Of a stretch of DNA of 64,000 bases, positions 29,942 through 41,440 are shown piece after piece. Source of the DNA: Galaxea fascicularis (lineage: Eukaryota; Cnidaria; Anthozoa; Scleractinia; Euphylliidae); assembly GCA_948470475.1 (NCBI GenBank), contig OX419343.1, positions 19,450,170-19,514,169 of the forward strand, given 5' to 3'. Under the pieces are notes generated by a model. That model ran no database searches. It saw only the letters and a list, made by a program, of their open reading frames with translations, and was not told the DNA's origin. Position 1 is the stretch's first letter. The number at the start of each line of letters is the position of its first letter. Both the position numbers and the translations under genes were made by a program.

Positions 29942-31270
29942 TCAAGATCCTTGTGACAAATCGTAGACCACGCGCCTGCTGCGATCAATTTCCAACTGAT
30001 TCTGCAATTCCGCGTACAGGATTAAATTGAGAACTGCAGCAGTTGCAGTACCAAACTTCAGGTACAGGTTGACGTTACCCGTTCGATGGGGTATCAAATG
30101 GCTGGGATGTCCACTTCCCGCTGGCGTCAAATCAAAACGGAACAAGCCGTAACCGTTCTCCCAATCCTCTCTGTCAATGTCAAGACCGTGACCGCAATTC
30201 ATCACTCCACTACCGGAGAAGAGGGTGTTGTAACCATCGATCTTTTTTCCGCCTCTCAGGTCCAGAGCAGAATAGGGCGTTTCTTCTCCGTTGACAGTCA
30301 GGCGAATATCTTGCAGACCAAACAACTGAAAATTGAAAGGATTTCTTCCCAGATTGCCGTTATAGGCATCGTTTCGCACCATTCCGAAAATGATGCATTG
30401 GGGAATCAGTCCATGGAACAGGTCCGTCTCTGTATGATTTAACACTCCTTGAGGAATGATTTTGGCATGCGTGGGGGTTCTGGTTAACGTATAGATGGCT
30501 GGTAAAGCAGCGCTTCCCTCATGACCTTGCATGATCTCTTTATGTTCTAGTTTCGTACTGTCCGCTACACGCACTGTGCGTATGCGAAGGGTGCTTGACA
30601 CAATCTTTAGTTTGCAGTTGTTGGGAGTCTCACCCCCCATGAGCACAAAGGCGTCGCTGTTCAGATCCACCTTGACTTTAATTTCCAAACCATCCAGGAG
30701 TAACTTGTCCATATTAAACACGTCGCAAAGGGGTACTCCAACCAGCCCCACTTCTGCTCCGTTGTTGGTGAATGTTGCTCTTTTCACCAGACCCTGGTTA
30801 TTGTCTGCTGTATTGTCTACTTCATCCATGTGCCTAGCAGTATCTTTGTAGTACAGACCTTTGGTAAGGTACGATTTCTTAGCCTGTTCTGTAAAGTTTA
30901 ATAATGTCTTGATGTAAGCATTGTAGGCTTGAGTGTCTGACTGTTCCGTCACTAACGTTTCGTTGATCTTGATGGTAAACTGTTTCACGATCGAATGGAG
31001 AGTGTTATTCACCAGAGTGTACTTTTTTCCTTCACCCGTGGCCGACCCATCTTGCTTGGTAATTTTTACCACCAACCGTAACTCGGTCTTGTTAATGTCA
31101 ATGTAGTCCTTTAGGGGTTTGATCACAAACTCGATGGGATTGGTTCCCGTTTGAACTGGTTCATAATCCAACCATTTGCTACTGACGATTGACACATCTG
31201 TGACAGGTACTTGAAACAACTCCAAGCTTGAATTCCCACCAGGGGCTGAGAGAGGGTGTGCTGAAGCCAT
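29942..31270 (-). CDS. Putative major capsid protein (copy B)
   Basis: 442 aa, open, ten residue differences from copy A (4608-5936), five of them in the second half near the C-terminal YAE.QNQ.EIDR motif. Same family and caveats as copy A. Confidence 0.75.
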   Translation of the reverse strand: MASAHPLSAPGGNSSLELFQVPVTDVSIVSSKWLDYEPVQTGTNPIEFVIKPLKDYIDINKTELRLVVKITKQDGSATGEGKKYTLVNNTLHSIVKQFTIKINETLVTEQSDTQAYNAYIKTLLNFTEQAKKSYLTKGLYYKDTARHMDEVDNTADNNQGLVKRATFTNNGAEVGLVGVPLCDVFNMDKLLLDGLEIKVKVDLNSDAFVLMGGETPNNCKLKIVSSTLRIRTVRVADSTKLEHKEIMQGHEGSAALPAIYTLTRTPTHAKIIPQGVLNHTETDLFHGLIPQCIIFGMVRNDAYNGNLGRNPFNFQLFGLQDIRLTVNGEETPYSALDLRGGKKIDGYNTLFSGSGVMNCGHGLDIDREDWENGYGLFRFDLTPAGSGHPSHLIPHRTGNVNLYLKFGTATAAVLNLILYAELQNQLEIDRSRRVVYDLSQGS

Positions 31271-31272
31271 AC

Positions 31273-31731
31273 TTAGTCAAAAATAGTCTTGAATGTCGAA
31301 TGCGATGTTCTCCGTTTCTTGATCGGGTGAGTACTGAATGGTTTGGCTTTTATCGTACGCTTATATGCTCTCTTCCCACGACCTTGCTGTGTAATGTCAT
31401 CAATGGTGCCCGTGAGTAAACTTTTTCCAGCCGCTTTGGTTCTCGATTTGGCAGCTGCCTTTAAAGGTTGACCATTCATGACGTCTTGAACAATTTGCAT
31501 TCCTGTTTCCAACCCGGTATTGAGCAATCGCTTTCCAACATTCTTTGCTGTTGTTTTGAGATAGGGTGTAGCTGTACGAAATAGGGAACGAAACATTCCA
31601 CCTAATCCGTTGCCCCCTTGTCCGTAAGGGTGCGTTCCTCCATAGATACTTATGTCCCCTCTGCCTTGTTGTGGAAAGGGTATAACGTGTTGGTGATACG
31701 GGTAAAATTGATGGTTCATGGGCAACAACAT
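31273..31731 (-). CDS. pX/core-protein-like protein (copy B)
   Basis: 152 aa from the ATG at 31731; 2-nt gaps on both sides. The glycine-rich segment, the amphipathic helix and the basic tail are unchanged apart from single substitutions such as DG to NG before QPLKAA. Confidence 0.7.
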   Translation of the reverse strand: MLLPMNHQFYPYHQHVIPFPQQGRGDISIYGGTHPYGQGGNGLGGMFRSLFRTATPYLKTTAKNVGKRLLNTGLETGMQIVQDVMNGQPLKAAAKSRTKAAGKSLLTGTIDDITQQGRGKRAYKRTIKAKPFSTHPIKKRRTSHSTFKTIFD

Positions 31732-31732
31732 G

Positions 31733-32617
31733 TTATAGAATTGCACGACGTCGAAAATGCAACGTTACACGTACAGTACCAGACACAAATGTTATCGGTT
31801 GACCAGTGTCTCCTCTTATATGGATGGCCACTGATGAAAACACAGATGTACGGAGTGAATGATAGGTTGGTTGCTTGACTTCTTCTGTCACCGTGTCACC
31901 CGGCTGACCTCGGGGGACCAGTATTCGGAGCACGTTAGCTTGGGCGTCTCCTACCACTTAGGACTCGATTAGATCTGAATACACGTACATGGTCTGAAAA
32001 CAGTGTCTCGACAACATTCCCCACACCAAGTCTTCTTTTCTGGCAAGCGTGGTTGTGGTCCTCAACAGGGTAATGCTTTGATCGGGTTTCAATTCGACAA
32101 GAGGAAAGCTCTGGATTTGGTACAAAGCAGGAAGCTGGTTCTTGTGATTTAAGTACCCTAGGGCACGGGCTAATGTCTTGGGCAGAGTCACGTACCAAGC
32201 AGTGGGCAACCTCAACTCGAAGTAATGTTGAGCTTTCTCGTAAATGTAAAAGCACTTGTTTCCTCCTAAACTTGTAATCGTTTCTTCACTTTTCAGATAA
32301 AGGTCCTTCAAAGCGTTATGAAGTCCCATCAACATACCATCTATTACGTCTTTGACCGTACGGTAAATACCCCTTGGGAGGTGAATGGACATTGACCAAG
32401 GAACAGGCCCTGCCTTACAAAGCAAAGTGTAAGACAGTTGATTGTTTCTCACATTTTGCCACGTGTATGGATAGATGATGCGGGTCATGGCCACTTCCCA
32501 GTCTTCACTTAGGTGCAGCTGGGACGGTAATTGCATCTTAAACTCGGACGGCTTGTTTTCTGGATACTGATCCAGGCTTGCATCACTAGTCAACACCATG
32601 TAAAAACTGTTTGTCAT
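31733..32617 (-). pseudogene. 294-aa virion-type protein with premature stop
   Basis: Matches 6399-7283, but the codon at 31958-31960 is TAA where copy A has CAA (Gln), cutting the protein after residue 219. The downstream 74 codons remain open, so this is a single recent nonsense change. Confidence 0.88.
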
Positions 32618-33468
32618 GATGATCGACGACGAAAGTGTAATACCACGTTGACGATACCGTCTAGAAATGAAAGCCGTTGATCACAGCCACCTGTTAAGTA
32701 GATTTCAACGGTTTGAAATATCTTTGTACGCAACGGTAGGTAGACAACATGTTCTTTCTCTTCGAGAACTGTTTCTCGAAATGTACCATTGGGTACCATT
32801 TCATGTAAGAGAGGTAAACGCTTGTCACCCACTTGCCAAGGTTCCACGAGGTTGGTTTGTACTTGCAAAAGCGTCTGTTTACACGGGCAGAGAGATAACG
32901 AAAAAGGAATGGTAAAAAGGCCAGGAAATGTGATGGAGGTCTGAGGTGGTATAACACACCAATCGTGACCAAATTTATCTATTGGAATAAGGGAGACCTC
33001 TTTGTTCAAACGGATCCCAGGCTTAACGGTATGTTGGTCCGTTATCCACCCAAGTGCACGAGCAGTTGAAACGGTAAACATAATCTCTTCCTCCAGAGAG
33101 TTCAGAGTTACATTCCATTCGTCGTCCACTGTTATTTCGGGTTTAGACGGCGAGTCATCATTGTTCAGACACTGTATGATTCCCTCCGTAACATCCAGGG
33201 CTGTTCGGTACTTGCCCTCGGGTAAGGTGAACCGATTGAAGTTATCGGAGCGTCGAACTAAGACATGTGAATGCTGACAACCACCAGGAACGTCAAACCA
33301 CGATAACGGATACACGATATGATGTAGTCCTACTTCCCAATCTTCTCCATCTTTCAAATGAATTTGCTGAGGTAACGCCACGCGGTAAGAGGACTTGGAA
33401 TTGGTCAGAAATAGATTGCTACTAGCGTTACTGGGAAGTGTCACGTAAAAGTTGTTGTCTGCAGTCAT
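32614..33468 (-). CDS. 284-aa virion-type protein (copy B)
   Basis: Open, ATGA overlaps at both ends as in copy A, C-terminal VVLHFRRRSS. A few substitutions (for example M to I in HHxVYP). Confidence 0.7.
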   Translation of the reverse strand: MTADNNFYVTLPSNASSNLFLTNSKSSYRVALPQQIHLKDGEDWEVGLHHIVYPLSWFDVPGGCQHSHVLVRRSDNFNRFTLPEGKYRTALDVTEGIIQCLNNDDSPSKPEITVDDEWNVTLNSLEEEIMFTVSTARALGWITDQHTVKPGIRLNKEVSLIPIDKFGHDWCVIPPQTSITFPGLFTIPFSLSLCPCKQTLLQVQTNLVEPWQVGDKRLPLLHEMVPNGTFRETVLEEKEHVVYLPLRTKIFQTVEIYLTGGCDQRLSFLDGIVNVVLHFRRRSS

Positions 33469-33869
33469 GTCTGTTTTTGCAAGGCGACCAGTTGGTTATA
33501 CGGAATCCAGCTGTCGTATTTCTTAGGCCAACCCTTCCAATGCACTAGCACTTCTTTGTTCGCCCCTTTTCCTCGATGTTTTAAAACTTTTTCAACGCGA
33601 AACAAGTGATGAGCCGTTTCTATCACTTTCTGCAACTCGAACTCATAAAAGGTGCCTTGAATCAAATCACCGTCTGCTTCCTTTAAACGGTATACAGGTG
33701 GATCCCTTGGAACTCTCTGGGCAACCGTAAAGGTCTCTTCCGTCCAGGATGGTAAGTAACCTTTCTCAAAGATTCGCTTATGTTTACTAATCTTGACTTG
33801 ATCTCCTACTTTGAATTTATACTTTGCTGGCTTTCGCTGATCCTGATACAAGGTTTTCCAGACCTCTCT
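33465..33869 (-). pseudogene. Integrase C-terminal fragment (chromodomain side), copy B
   Basis: Encodes the copy A integrase from about residue 245 to the end, including the chromodomain (VLVHWKGWP..YDSWIP). It is separated from the catalytic part by the 33870-39035 insertion; 33861-33869 is one copy of the 9-bp duplication. Confidence 0.92.
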
Positions 33870-33989
33870 GAGGGTTGTCCAATACACACGAACTGAGTCG
33901 GGTCGACTCTTTGGTGTGAACGACCCGTCAAGCGGAAGTCAGGTCGTGGTCCGAGAGGAAGTAATGTAAAAGGAAGTTCCTACGTGAAA

Positions 33990-36600
33990 GAAGGTTGGAG
34001 GAACCGTTTGTAAAACGGTGACGGGTCGTGACGACCCGTCTAGTTTGTGACGAGCCGTCATTTGAAATGTCGACCCGTCTTTTAGAAATGTCAGGTGGTG
34101 AGAGACTTGGAAAAAATCGCATATGTGGACCACACCGTTGGCCGCAAGACCGAGGAAAATGTTGACGGGTCGTGACGACCCGTCTAGTTTGTGACGAGCC
34201 GTCATTTGAAATGTCGACCCGTCTTTTAGAAATGTCAGGTGGTGAGAGACTTAGAAAAAATCGCGTATGTGGAGCACACCGTTGGGCGCGAGACCGAGAA
34301 AAATGTTGACGGGTCGTGACGACCCGTCTAGTTTGTGACGAAGCGTCATTTGAAATGTCGACCGTCTTTTAGAAATGTCAGGTGGTGAGAGACTTAGAAA
34401 AAATCGCGTATGTGGAGCACACCGTTGGGCGCGAGACCGAGAAAAATGTTGACGGGTCGTGACGACCCGTCTAGTTTGTGACGAACCGTCATTTGAAATG
34501 TCGACCCGTCTTTTAGAAATGTCAGGTGGTGAGAGACTTAGAAAAAATCGCGATGTGGAGCACACCGTTGGGCGCGAGACCGTGGAAAATGTTGACGGGT
34601 CGTGACGACCCGTCTAGTTTGTGACGAGCCGTCATTTGAAATGTCGACCCGTCTTTTAGAAATGTCAGGTGGTGAGAGACTTAGAAAAAATCGCGTATGT
34701 GGAGCACACCGTTGGGCGCGAGACCGTGGAAAATGTTGACGGGTCGTGACGACCCGTCTAGTTTGTGACGAGCCGTCATTTGAAATGTCGACCCGTCTTT
34801 TAGAAATGTCAGGTGGTGAGAGACTTAGAAAAAATCGCGTATGTGGAGCACACCGTTGGGCGCGAGACCGAGAAAATTGTTGACGGGTCGTGACGACCCG
34901 TCTAGTTTGTGACGAAGCGTCATTTGAAATGTCGACCCGTCTTTTAGAAATGTCAGGTGGTGAGAGACTTAGAAAAAATCGCGTATGTGAAGCACACCGT
35001 TGGGCGCGAGACCGTGGAAAATGTTGACGGGTCGTGACGACCCGTCTAGTTTGTGACGAACCGTCATTTGAAATGTCGACCGTCTTTTAGAAATGTCAGG
35101 TGGTGAGAGACTTAGAAAAAATCGCGTATGTGGAGCACACCGTTGGGCGCGAGACCGTGGAAAATGTTGACGGGTCGTGACGACCCGTCTAGTTTGTGAC
35201 GAGCCGTCATTTGAAATGTCGACCCGTCTTTTAGAAATGTCAGGTGGTGAGAGACTTAGAAAAAATCGCGTATGTGGAGCACACCGTTGGGCGCGAGACC
35301 GTGGAAAATGTTGACGGGTCGTGACGACCCGTCTAGTTTGTGACGAGCCGTCATTTGAAATGTCGACCCGTCTTTTAGAAATGTCAGGTGGTGAGAGACT
35401 TAGAAAAAATCGCGTATGTGGAGCACACCGTTGGGCGCGAGACCGAGAAAATTGTTGACGGGTCGTGACGACCCGTCTAGTTTGTGACGAAGTGTCATTT
35501 GAAATGTCGACCCGTCTTTTAGAAATGTCAGGTGGTGAGAGACTTAGAAAAAATCGCGTATGTGGACCACACCGTTGGGCGCGAGACCGTGGAAAATGTT
35601 GACGGGTCGTGACGACCCGTCTAGTTTGTGACGAACCGTCATTTGAAATGTCGACCCGTCTTTTAGAAATGTCAGGTGGTGAGAGACTTAGAAAAAATCG
35701 CGTATGTGGAGCACACCGTTGGGCGCGAGACCGTGGAAAATGTTGACGGGTCGTGACGACCTGTCTAGTTTGTGACGAGCCGTCATTTGAAATGTCGACC
35801 CGTCTTTTAGAAATGTCAGGTGGTGAGAGACTTAGAAAAAATCGGGTATGTGGAGCACACCGTTGGGCGCGAGACCGTGGAAAATGTTGACGGGTCGTGA
35901 CGACCCGTCTAGTTTGTGACGAAGCGTCATTTGAAATGTCGACCGTCTTTTAGAAATGTCAGGTGGTGAGAGACTTAGAAAAAATCGCGTATGTGGAGCA
36001 CACCGTTGGGCGCGAGACCGTGGAAAATGTTGACGGGTCGTGACGACCTGTCTAGTTTGTGACGAGCCGTCATTTGAAATGTCGACCCGTCTTTTAGAAA
36101 TGTCAGGTGGTGAGAGACTTAGAAAAAATCGCGTATGTGGAGCACACCGTTGGGCGCGAGACCGTGGAAAATGTTGACGGGTCGTGACGACCCGTCTAGT
36201 TTGTGACGAACCGTCATTTGAAATGTCGACCGTCTTTTAGAAATGTCAGGTGGTGAGAGACTTAGAAAAAATCGCGTATGTGGAGCACACCGTTGGGCGC
36301 GAGACCGTGGAAAATGTTGACGGGTCGTGACGACCCGTCTAGTTTGTGACGAACCGTCATTTGAAATGTCGACCCGTCTTTTAGAAATGTCAGGTGGTGA
36401 GAGATTTAGAAAAAATCGCGTATGTGGAGCACACCGTTGGGCGCGAGACCGAGAAAAATGTTGACGGGTCGTGACGACCCGTCTAGTTTGTGACGAACCG
36501 TCATTTGAAATGTCGACCCGTCTTTTAGAAATGTCAGGTGGTGAGAGACTCAGAAAAAATTGCGTATGTTGAGTTCACTGGAGGCCGCGAGACCGTGGAA
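33990..36600. repeat. 144-bp satellite array inside the insertion
   Basis: About 18 units of 143-144 bp. Each holds the perfect 10-bp-arm palindrome GACGGGTCGTGACGACCCGT(C), then TGACGAGCCGTCATTTGAAA and GTCAGGTGGTGAGAGACTTA. Variation is mostly single-base, including a recurrent missing C in GACCCGTC. Confidence 0.93.
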
Positions 36601-36714
36601 AGTGTTGTCGGTTGTATCGTACCGTTTGTGATGAGTTGCATTTGAAAAGTCGACCCGACTTTCGGAAATGCTGGTGGTGGGAGTCTTTGAAAAATTCGGG
36701 TATGTCGAGCCAAC

Positions 36715-38690
36715 GGAGGATGTGTGTAGCGTGTTTGTGGCCCCACTTTTATAGAACGCGGAATCAATACATTGTGCGTAGCGCGTTTGTGGCCCCAAGC
36801 TTATAGAACGAGGAAGATACATACTATACATAGTGCGTAGCGTGTTTGGGCCCCCAGTTATAGAACGAGCGATATGCATTGTGCGTAGCGTGTTTGTTGC
36901 CTCCACTTATACAACGAGGAATATACATTGTGCGGAGCGCGTTAGTGGCCTTACGCTTACACAACGAGGAATATAGTGTGTAGAGAGTTTGTGGCCTCAC
37001 GCTAATAGAACAAAAATATATATTGTGCGCAGCTTGCTCGGACTTCACGCTTATAGAACGAGGAATTAACAGTGTGTGCAGCGTGTTTGTGACCTCACGC
37101 TTATAAAACGTGGAATATGCATCGTGCGCTGCGTGTTTGTGACCTCACGCTTATAGAACGAGGAATATACACTGTGTGTAGCGTGTTTGTGGCCTCGCGC
37201 TTTTACAACGAAGAATATACATTGGCGTAGCGTGTTTGTGACCTCACGCTATAGAACGGGGAATAAAAACTGTGTAGCGTGTTTGTGGCCTCGCGCTTTT
37301 AGAACGAAGGATTTACTTTGTGCTTAGCGTGTTTGTGACCTCACGCTTATAGAACGAGGAATATATACTGTGTGTTGCGTGTTTGTGGCCTCGCGCTTTT
37401 AGAACGAAGAATATACATTGGTGTAGCGTGTTTGTGACCTCACGCTTATAGAACGAGGAATAAACACTGTGTTGGATCGAACACCTTATTTGTTTTAGTG
37501 GCCTCAGTTAGTATTCCCCTGGGCCTGTTTTACGCGGGAATTTAGGTCCGCAATTTGCATTTTGTAAGCGACACTTGGCAAATGTCATTTTCTGTTTTTA
37601 CACGTTTGAACCTTCAACGAGACGCACTGCTCGTAATTGTCAGTTCTTTCAGTCGCCGGTAGTCTGCCAGAAAATCGTACTAAGCTTCCTCTAAACGCGC
37701 CACAACAATTTAAAACCTTCTTCGCCTCGTCAGTAGCTGTAGCACGACAAAGTGGAAAGTGTTTTTTAATTAATTGCGTGAATTAGAAGTGTTCGCCTCC
37801 GGCGGTTACAAACTGTGTGTAGCGTGTTTGTGGCCTCGCGCTTTTAGAATGAAGGATATACATTGTGCATAGCGTGTTTGTGACCTCACGCTACAGAACG
37901 AGGAATAAACACTGTGCGTAGGGGGTTTGTGGCCTCGCTTATAGATCAATGCATATTTTTATATACATCGTGCGCTGCGTGTTTGTAACCTCAAGCTTAT
38001 AGAACGAGGAATAAACACTGTGCGTAGCGTGTTTGTGGCCTCGCGCTTTTAGAACGAAGAATATACATTGTGCGTAGCGTGTTTGTGACCTCAAGCTATA
38101 GAACGAGGAATAAACACTGTGCGTAGCGGGTTTGTGGCCGCGCTTATAAAACAATGCATATTTTTATATACATTGTGCGCAGCACTGTGCGTAGCGTGTT
38201 TGTGGCCTCGCGCTTTTAGAGCGAAGAATATACATTGGTGCAGCGTGTTCGTGGCCTCACGCTATAGAACGAGGAATAAACACTGTGCGTAGCGGGTTTT
38301 TGGCCTCGCTTATAGATCAATGCATATTTTTATATATACATCGTGCGCTGCGTGTTTGTAACCTCACGCTTATAGAACGAGGAATATACACCGTGTGTAG
38401 CGTGTTTGTGGCCTCGCGCTTTATAAACGTAGAATATACATTGTGCGTAGCATGTTTGTGACCTCACGCTATAGAACGAAGAATAAACACTGTGCGTAGC
38501 GGGTTAACCTCACGCTTATAGAACAATGCATATTTTTATATACATTGCGCGCAGCGTGCTTGTAACCTCACGCTCATAGAACGAGGAATATACATTATGT
38601 GTTGCGTGTTTGTGGCCTCGCGCTTTTAGAACGAAGAATATACATCGGCGCAGCGTGTTTGTGGCCTCACGCTTGTAGAACGAGTTTGGA
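36715..38690. repeat. ~50-bp satellite array inside the insertion
   Basis: Many units of roughly 45-60 bp with GCGTAGCGTGTTTGTGGCCT then CACGCTTATAGAACGAGGAA. A unique ~310-bp stretch (37490-37800) interrupts the array, and a longer unit with TGCATATTTTTATATACAT recurs at 37950, 38155, 38325 and 38525. Confidence 0.9.
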
Positions 38691-39035
38691 TGCTTTTAGC
38701 TTGAAGAACGAAGCATTCAACATTTCGGAGCGCTATTCCAGTCAGTCATCATTTCTGAACGCTATTCTTCTCACGGTCTCCAGTGTTCATCGAGGCTTTT
38801 TCTTGTCTCTCACCACCTGACGTTTCGAATAGTCGGGTCGACTTTTCAAATGACGGGTCGTCACGACCTGATCGGATCGTCACGATCCGTCGAGATATTT
38901 GAAGTTGCCCCAGGCCGTTTGACTTCCGGTAGTAAAACTTACTTCCATTTTAAACTTCACGACCCGACTTCCGGTGAGACGGGTCGTCAACAGCAATTGA
39001 CGACCCGACTCAGTTCGTGTATATTGGACATGTGT

Positions 39036-39773
39036 GACCTCTCTTGCATTGTGCACAGTTACATCGGCAGGTTTCATCTTGATACTTCGGTGGAAACTCT
39101 GATTGTAATTGTCATTGAACAACCTGTCCAGTTTGTCCAAATAGTGGTATGAGCTAGTGGTGGTAAACATCCGCCACATTAATTGCTTCAAGGTGCGATT
39201 GAATCTCTCGACCACTTGGGCTTTGGTTTCGTTGTATGTCACGAAATGATGCACGTTCTCATTTTTGAGAAAGGTTTGAAAAACTTTATTCTTAAATTCG
39301 GTCCCAGCATCGGTTTGCAACTTTAATGGTTTTCGACCTTGCTCGAAGATATTTCTAAATGCTGCCACCAACGAAGAACCGGTCTTTGATTTCAGGGGAA
39401 TCACCCACGCGTACTTGGATAGGATGTCGATACAAGTCAGCAAATACTTGTACCCCTTATTCCATCGACTCAGACTTTGCATGTCCACTAAATCCGCCTG
39501 CCACTGAGCATCGATATCAAACACTAATACTCTGTTACAACGAAAGTGTTTTCGTGCCGGTTTGTGTAGGGTGTAACCGGGTTGGCCTTGGAGCCAACTG
39601 AGCACTTGAGAGCGTTTCAATCCATACCGACGTGCTGCACGATACAATTTGTCGACTCCCCCTAAAGCAGAAGGACGGTCCACTTCATAATACAGTTTCT
39701 CTAATAGTCGGTTCATCTGATTGTTGGTCATCTTCTTCTTTTGTGTTTTTCTCTTCGTGATTGTCGATGTCAT
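39036..39773 (-). pseudogene. Integrase N-terminal and catalytic fragment, copy B
   Basis: From the ATG at 39773, encodes residues 1 to ~245 of the copy A integrase, with all three DDE acidic residues. After 39036 the frame runs into the insertion and ends at 38880 with foreign residues. Chromodomain part is at 33465-33869. Confidence 0.93.
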
Positions 39774-39897
39774 CTTTCAATTCGATGTGTACTTCACCAC
39801 CACAACATGCAACTAAACATCGCATTCTCTGACAAATGTCACTTAAAGAAACGGTAGGCGTTGAACTTTCACACAGACGACTTGCAGCACTGCCCAT
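39685..39897 (-). CDS. 70-aa protein with N-myristoylation motif (copy B)
   Basis: MGSAAS N-terminus from the ATG at 39897, CLVACCGG and acidic tail, as in copy A with one change. Overlaps the integrase start. Confidence 0.65.
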   Translation of the reverse strand: MGSAASRLCESSTPTVSLSDICQRMRCLVACCGGEVHIELKDDIDNHEEKNTKEEDDQQSDEPTIRETVL

Positions 39898-39914
39898 AGT
39901 TGAAAACCAAATGA

Positions 39915-40202
39915 TTACAAAATGTTCGTCCACAGGCTTTTTATAATCTGCCACGACATCCACCAGACAGAAGGATGTGTAGGATAGGCACTCCTTAACT
40001 TTCGATGGAATTCATATTGTTCAGTGAACTTGCCGTTACACTGGTCCATGTTAAAGTAAACACTCAATAAGCGACCCGAGTTCATGGGATCTAGTTCATT
40101 CAAAAGAACTGACCAACTTTCACAAGGTAAGGGATGCCATGTGTATCGTGAAAAACAACGTCGAGCACAAGTGCGAACCAAGAGGAAGTAAACCCTATCC
40201 AT
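39915..40202 (-). CDS. 95-aa first gene of the block (copy B)
   Basis: Equivalent of 9406-9696 with one codon fewer near the C-terminus and frame kept. ATG at 40202, 35 nt from the TATA box. Confidence 0.6.
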   Translation of the reverse strand: MDRVYFLLVRTCARRCFSRYTWHPLPCESWSVLLNELDPMNSGRLLSVYFNMDQCNGKFTEQYEFHRKLRSAYPTHPSVWWMSWQIIKSLWTNIL

Positions 40203-40236
40203 GTTGACGCTTAACTGGAAATGACTAGTTCCCTCG

Positions 40237-40248
40237 TTTTATTTTATA
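40237..40248 (-). promoter_or_regulatory. TATA box upstream of copy B gene block
   Basis: Minus strand TATAAAATAAAA, conserved with 9731-9742. Confidence 0.65.
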
Positions 40249-40321
40249 GTCAGTCAGCCCTAGGACAGGTCCCTTGCTTTTCTTCTTTTAAGAGAAAAGT
40301 GAAAAATTGATTCTAAGATTT

Positions 40322-40655
40322 TTCGACCTTGTTAAAACAGGGGGGTGACTTTATTCGACCATGTTAAAACAACAGGGCGACTTTATTCGACCATGTTAAA
40401 ATATCAGGGCGACTTTATTCGACCATGTTAAAATGTAAGGGCGACTCTTTTCGACCTTGTTAAAACATCAGGGCGACTTTTTTCGACCTTGTTAAAACAT
40501 CAGGGCGACTTTTTTCGACCTTGTTAAAACGCAAGTGCGACTTTTTTCGACCTTGTTTAAATGCGAGGGCGACTTTTCTCGACCATGATAAAACATCAGG
40601 GCGACTTTTTTCGACCTTGTTAAAACGCGAGGGCGACTTTTCTCGGCTTTGTTTG
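40322..40655. repeat. ~32-bp tandem array in right end of copy B
   Basis: About ten units of the same array as in copy A, just inside the expanded terminal repeat. Confidence 0.85.
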
Positions 40656-40738
40656 GGTACATTGCTGGCAAAGGTTTGCTTCTCACTATTAAAGTGCGCC
40701 CTGGCTTTAGTTGTTTCCAACTGCGTCTATTAAAGTAA

Positions 40739-40853
40739 CGGGCTTTACGAAGCAGAAGCACTTTTTGTTATAGCGTCTTGTTAACGAAATAAATTGTTTG
40801 AAATTGCTTGAAAGAAATGCAGTTGACTTTTATCCATTTCAAATTCACTGCAA
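40739..40853. repeat. R150 repeat, copy B right, inner shortened copy
   Basis: CGGGCTTTACGAAGCAGAAG to TTCACTGCA; the outer ~35 bp of R150 are missing and the sequence changes directly into the upstream flank of the second 182-aa gene. This marks the junction where left-end sequence was added. Confidence 0.8.
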
Positions 40854-40865
40854 ATTGAAATTGAA

Positions 40866-41414
40866 ATGAAACACGCGCAAAAGATGCTGCTTGTTCCGGA
40901 ACAATTATTGCAAAGTATCGAAACAGAACACCGGTTAACAACTCCTCCGCAGCTTACGACATTAACACGTCTGGATCGAGACATGAAAAGTATCATGGAT
41001 TCTTCCTTACCAGAAGACCAAAAAGTGACTTTATTGGATCAACTTTTGCAACGGTATCAAGGGCTATCAAAACAAATGAAGAGCGAATCGATTGTAAAAC
41101 CTACGGTGGTATTACCAACGTCAACGCCTCCCGCAACAGAGACAACTCCTAAGGTAACGCAACCACCGTTGACATCCCAGGTAAAGATTACAAAACAACC
41201 ACCAAGAAAACTACCTGCTACACCGGTCGCTACAACGCGGTCAAAAATTCCCGTCAGCATTGAAACGCCGCCTTCACCCCAGGAACCAACCGTGCATGAA
41301 TGGATGATGGAAACACCGCCAGACTCCGTTCGCAAAAGTGTTAAAAGATCCTACAAGGCGAGAACTCCATTAGTGGCAAGATTGAGGAGCAATAGACAGT
41401 GGGAACCGTATTAA
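40866..41414 (+). CDS. 182-aa Polinton protein (right copy inside terminal repeat)
   Basis: Intact duplicate of 27517-28065 on the plus strand. It is the only plus-strand gene of the element. Its upstream sequence is the R150 fragment rather than the 146-aa gene, so it has lost its normal upstream context and any reinitiation-based expression; whether it is expressed is unknown. Confidence 0.8.
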   Translation: MKHAQKMLLVPEQLLQSIETEHRLTTPPQLTTLTRLDRDMKSIMDSSLPEDQKVTLLDQLLQRYQGLSKQMKSESIVKPTVVLPTSTPPATETTPKVTQPPLTSQVKITKQPPRKLPATPVATTRSKIPVSIETPPSPQEPTVHEWMMETPPDSVRKSVKRSYKARTPLVARLRSNRQWEPY

Positions 41415-41440
41415 ATCAAACAATGCGTCTATTAAAGTAA

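Larger units (their letters stand above)
33870..39035. mobile_element. Non-autonomous DNA transposon filled with satellite arrays (Mutator-like target duplication)
   Basis: Copy A has the uninterrupted site GACCTCTCT (8527-8535); in copy B the same nine bases flank both sides of the 5,166-bp insert (33861-33869, 39036-39044). Both ends carry the inverted motif GTCCAATA.ACACGAACTG followed by AGTCGGGTCG and further related sequence for ~90 bp. The outermost 6-7 bases do not pair. A 9-bp duplication fits Mutator-type transposons. No transposase is present; the inside is two tandem arrays plus ~600 bp of unique sequence. Confidence 0.88.

Noticed and set aside
34251..36906. Open frames inside the satellite arrays of the insertion
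   Set aside because: Periodic translations of tandem repeats; frames close whenever a unit loses one base.
33870..39035. CRISPR-like array
   Set aside because: Regular repeats but no unique spacers; whole units are repeated in an animal genome.
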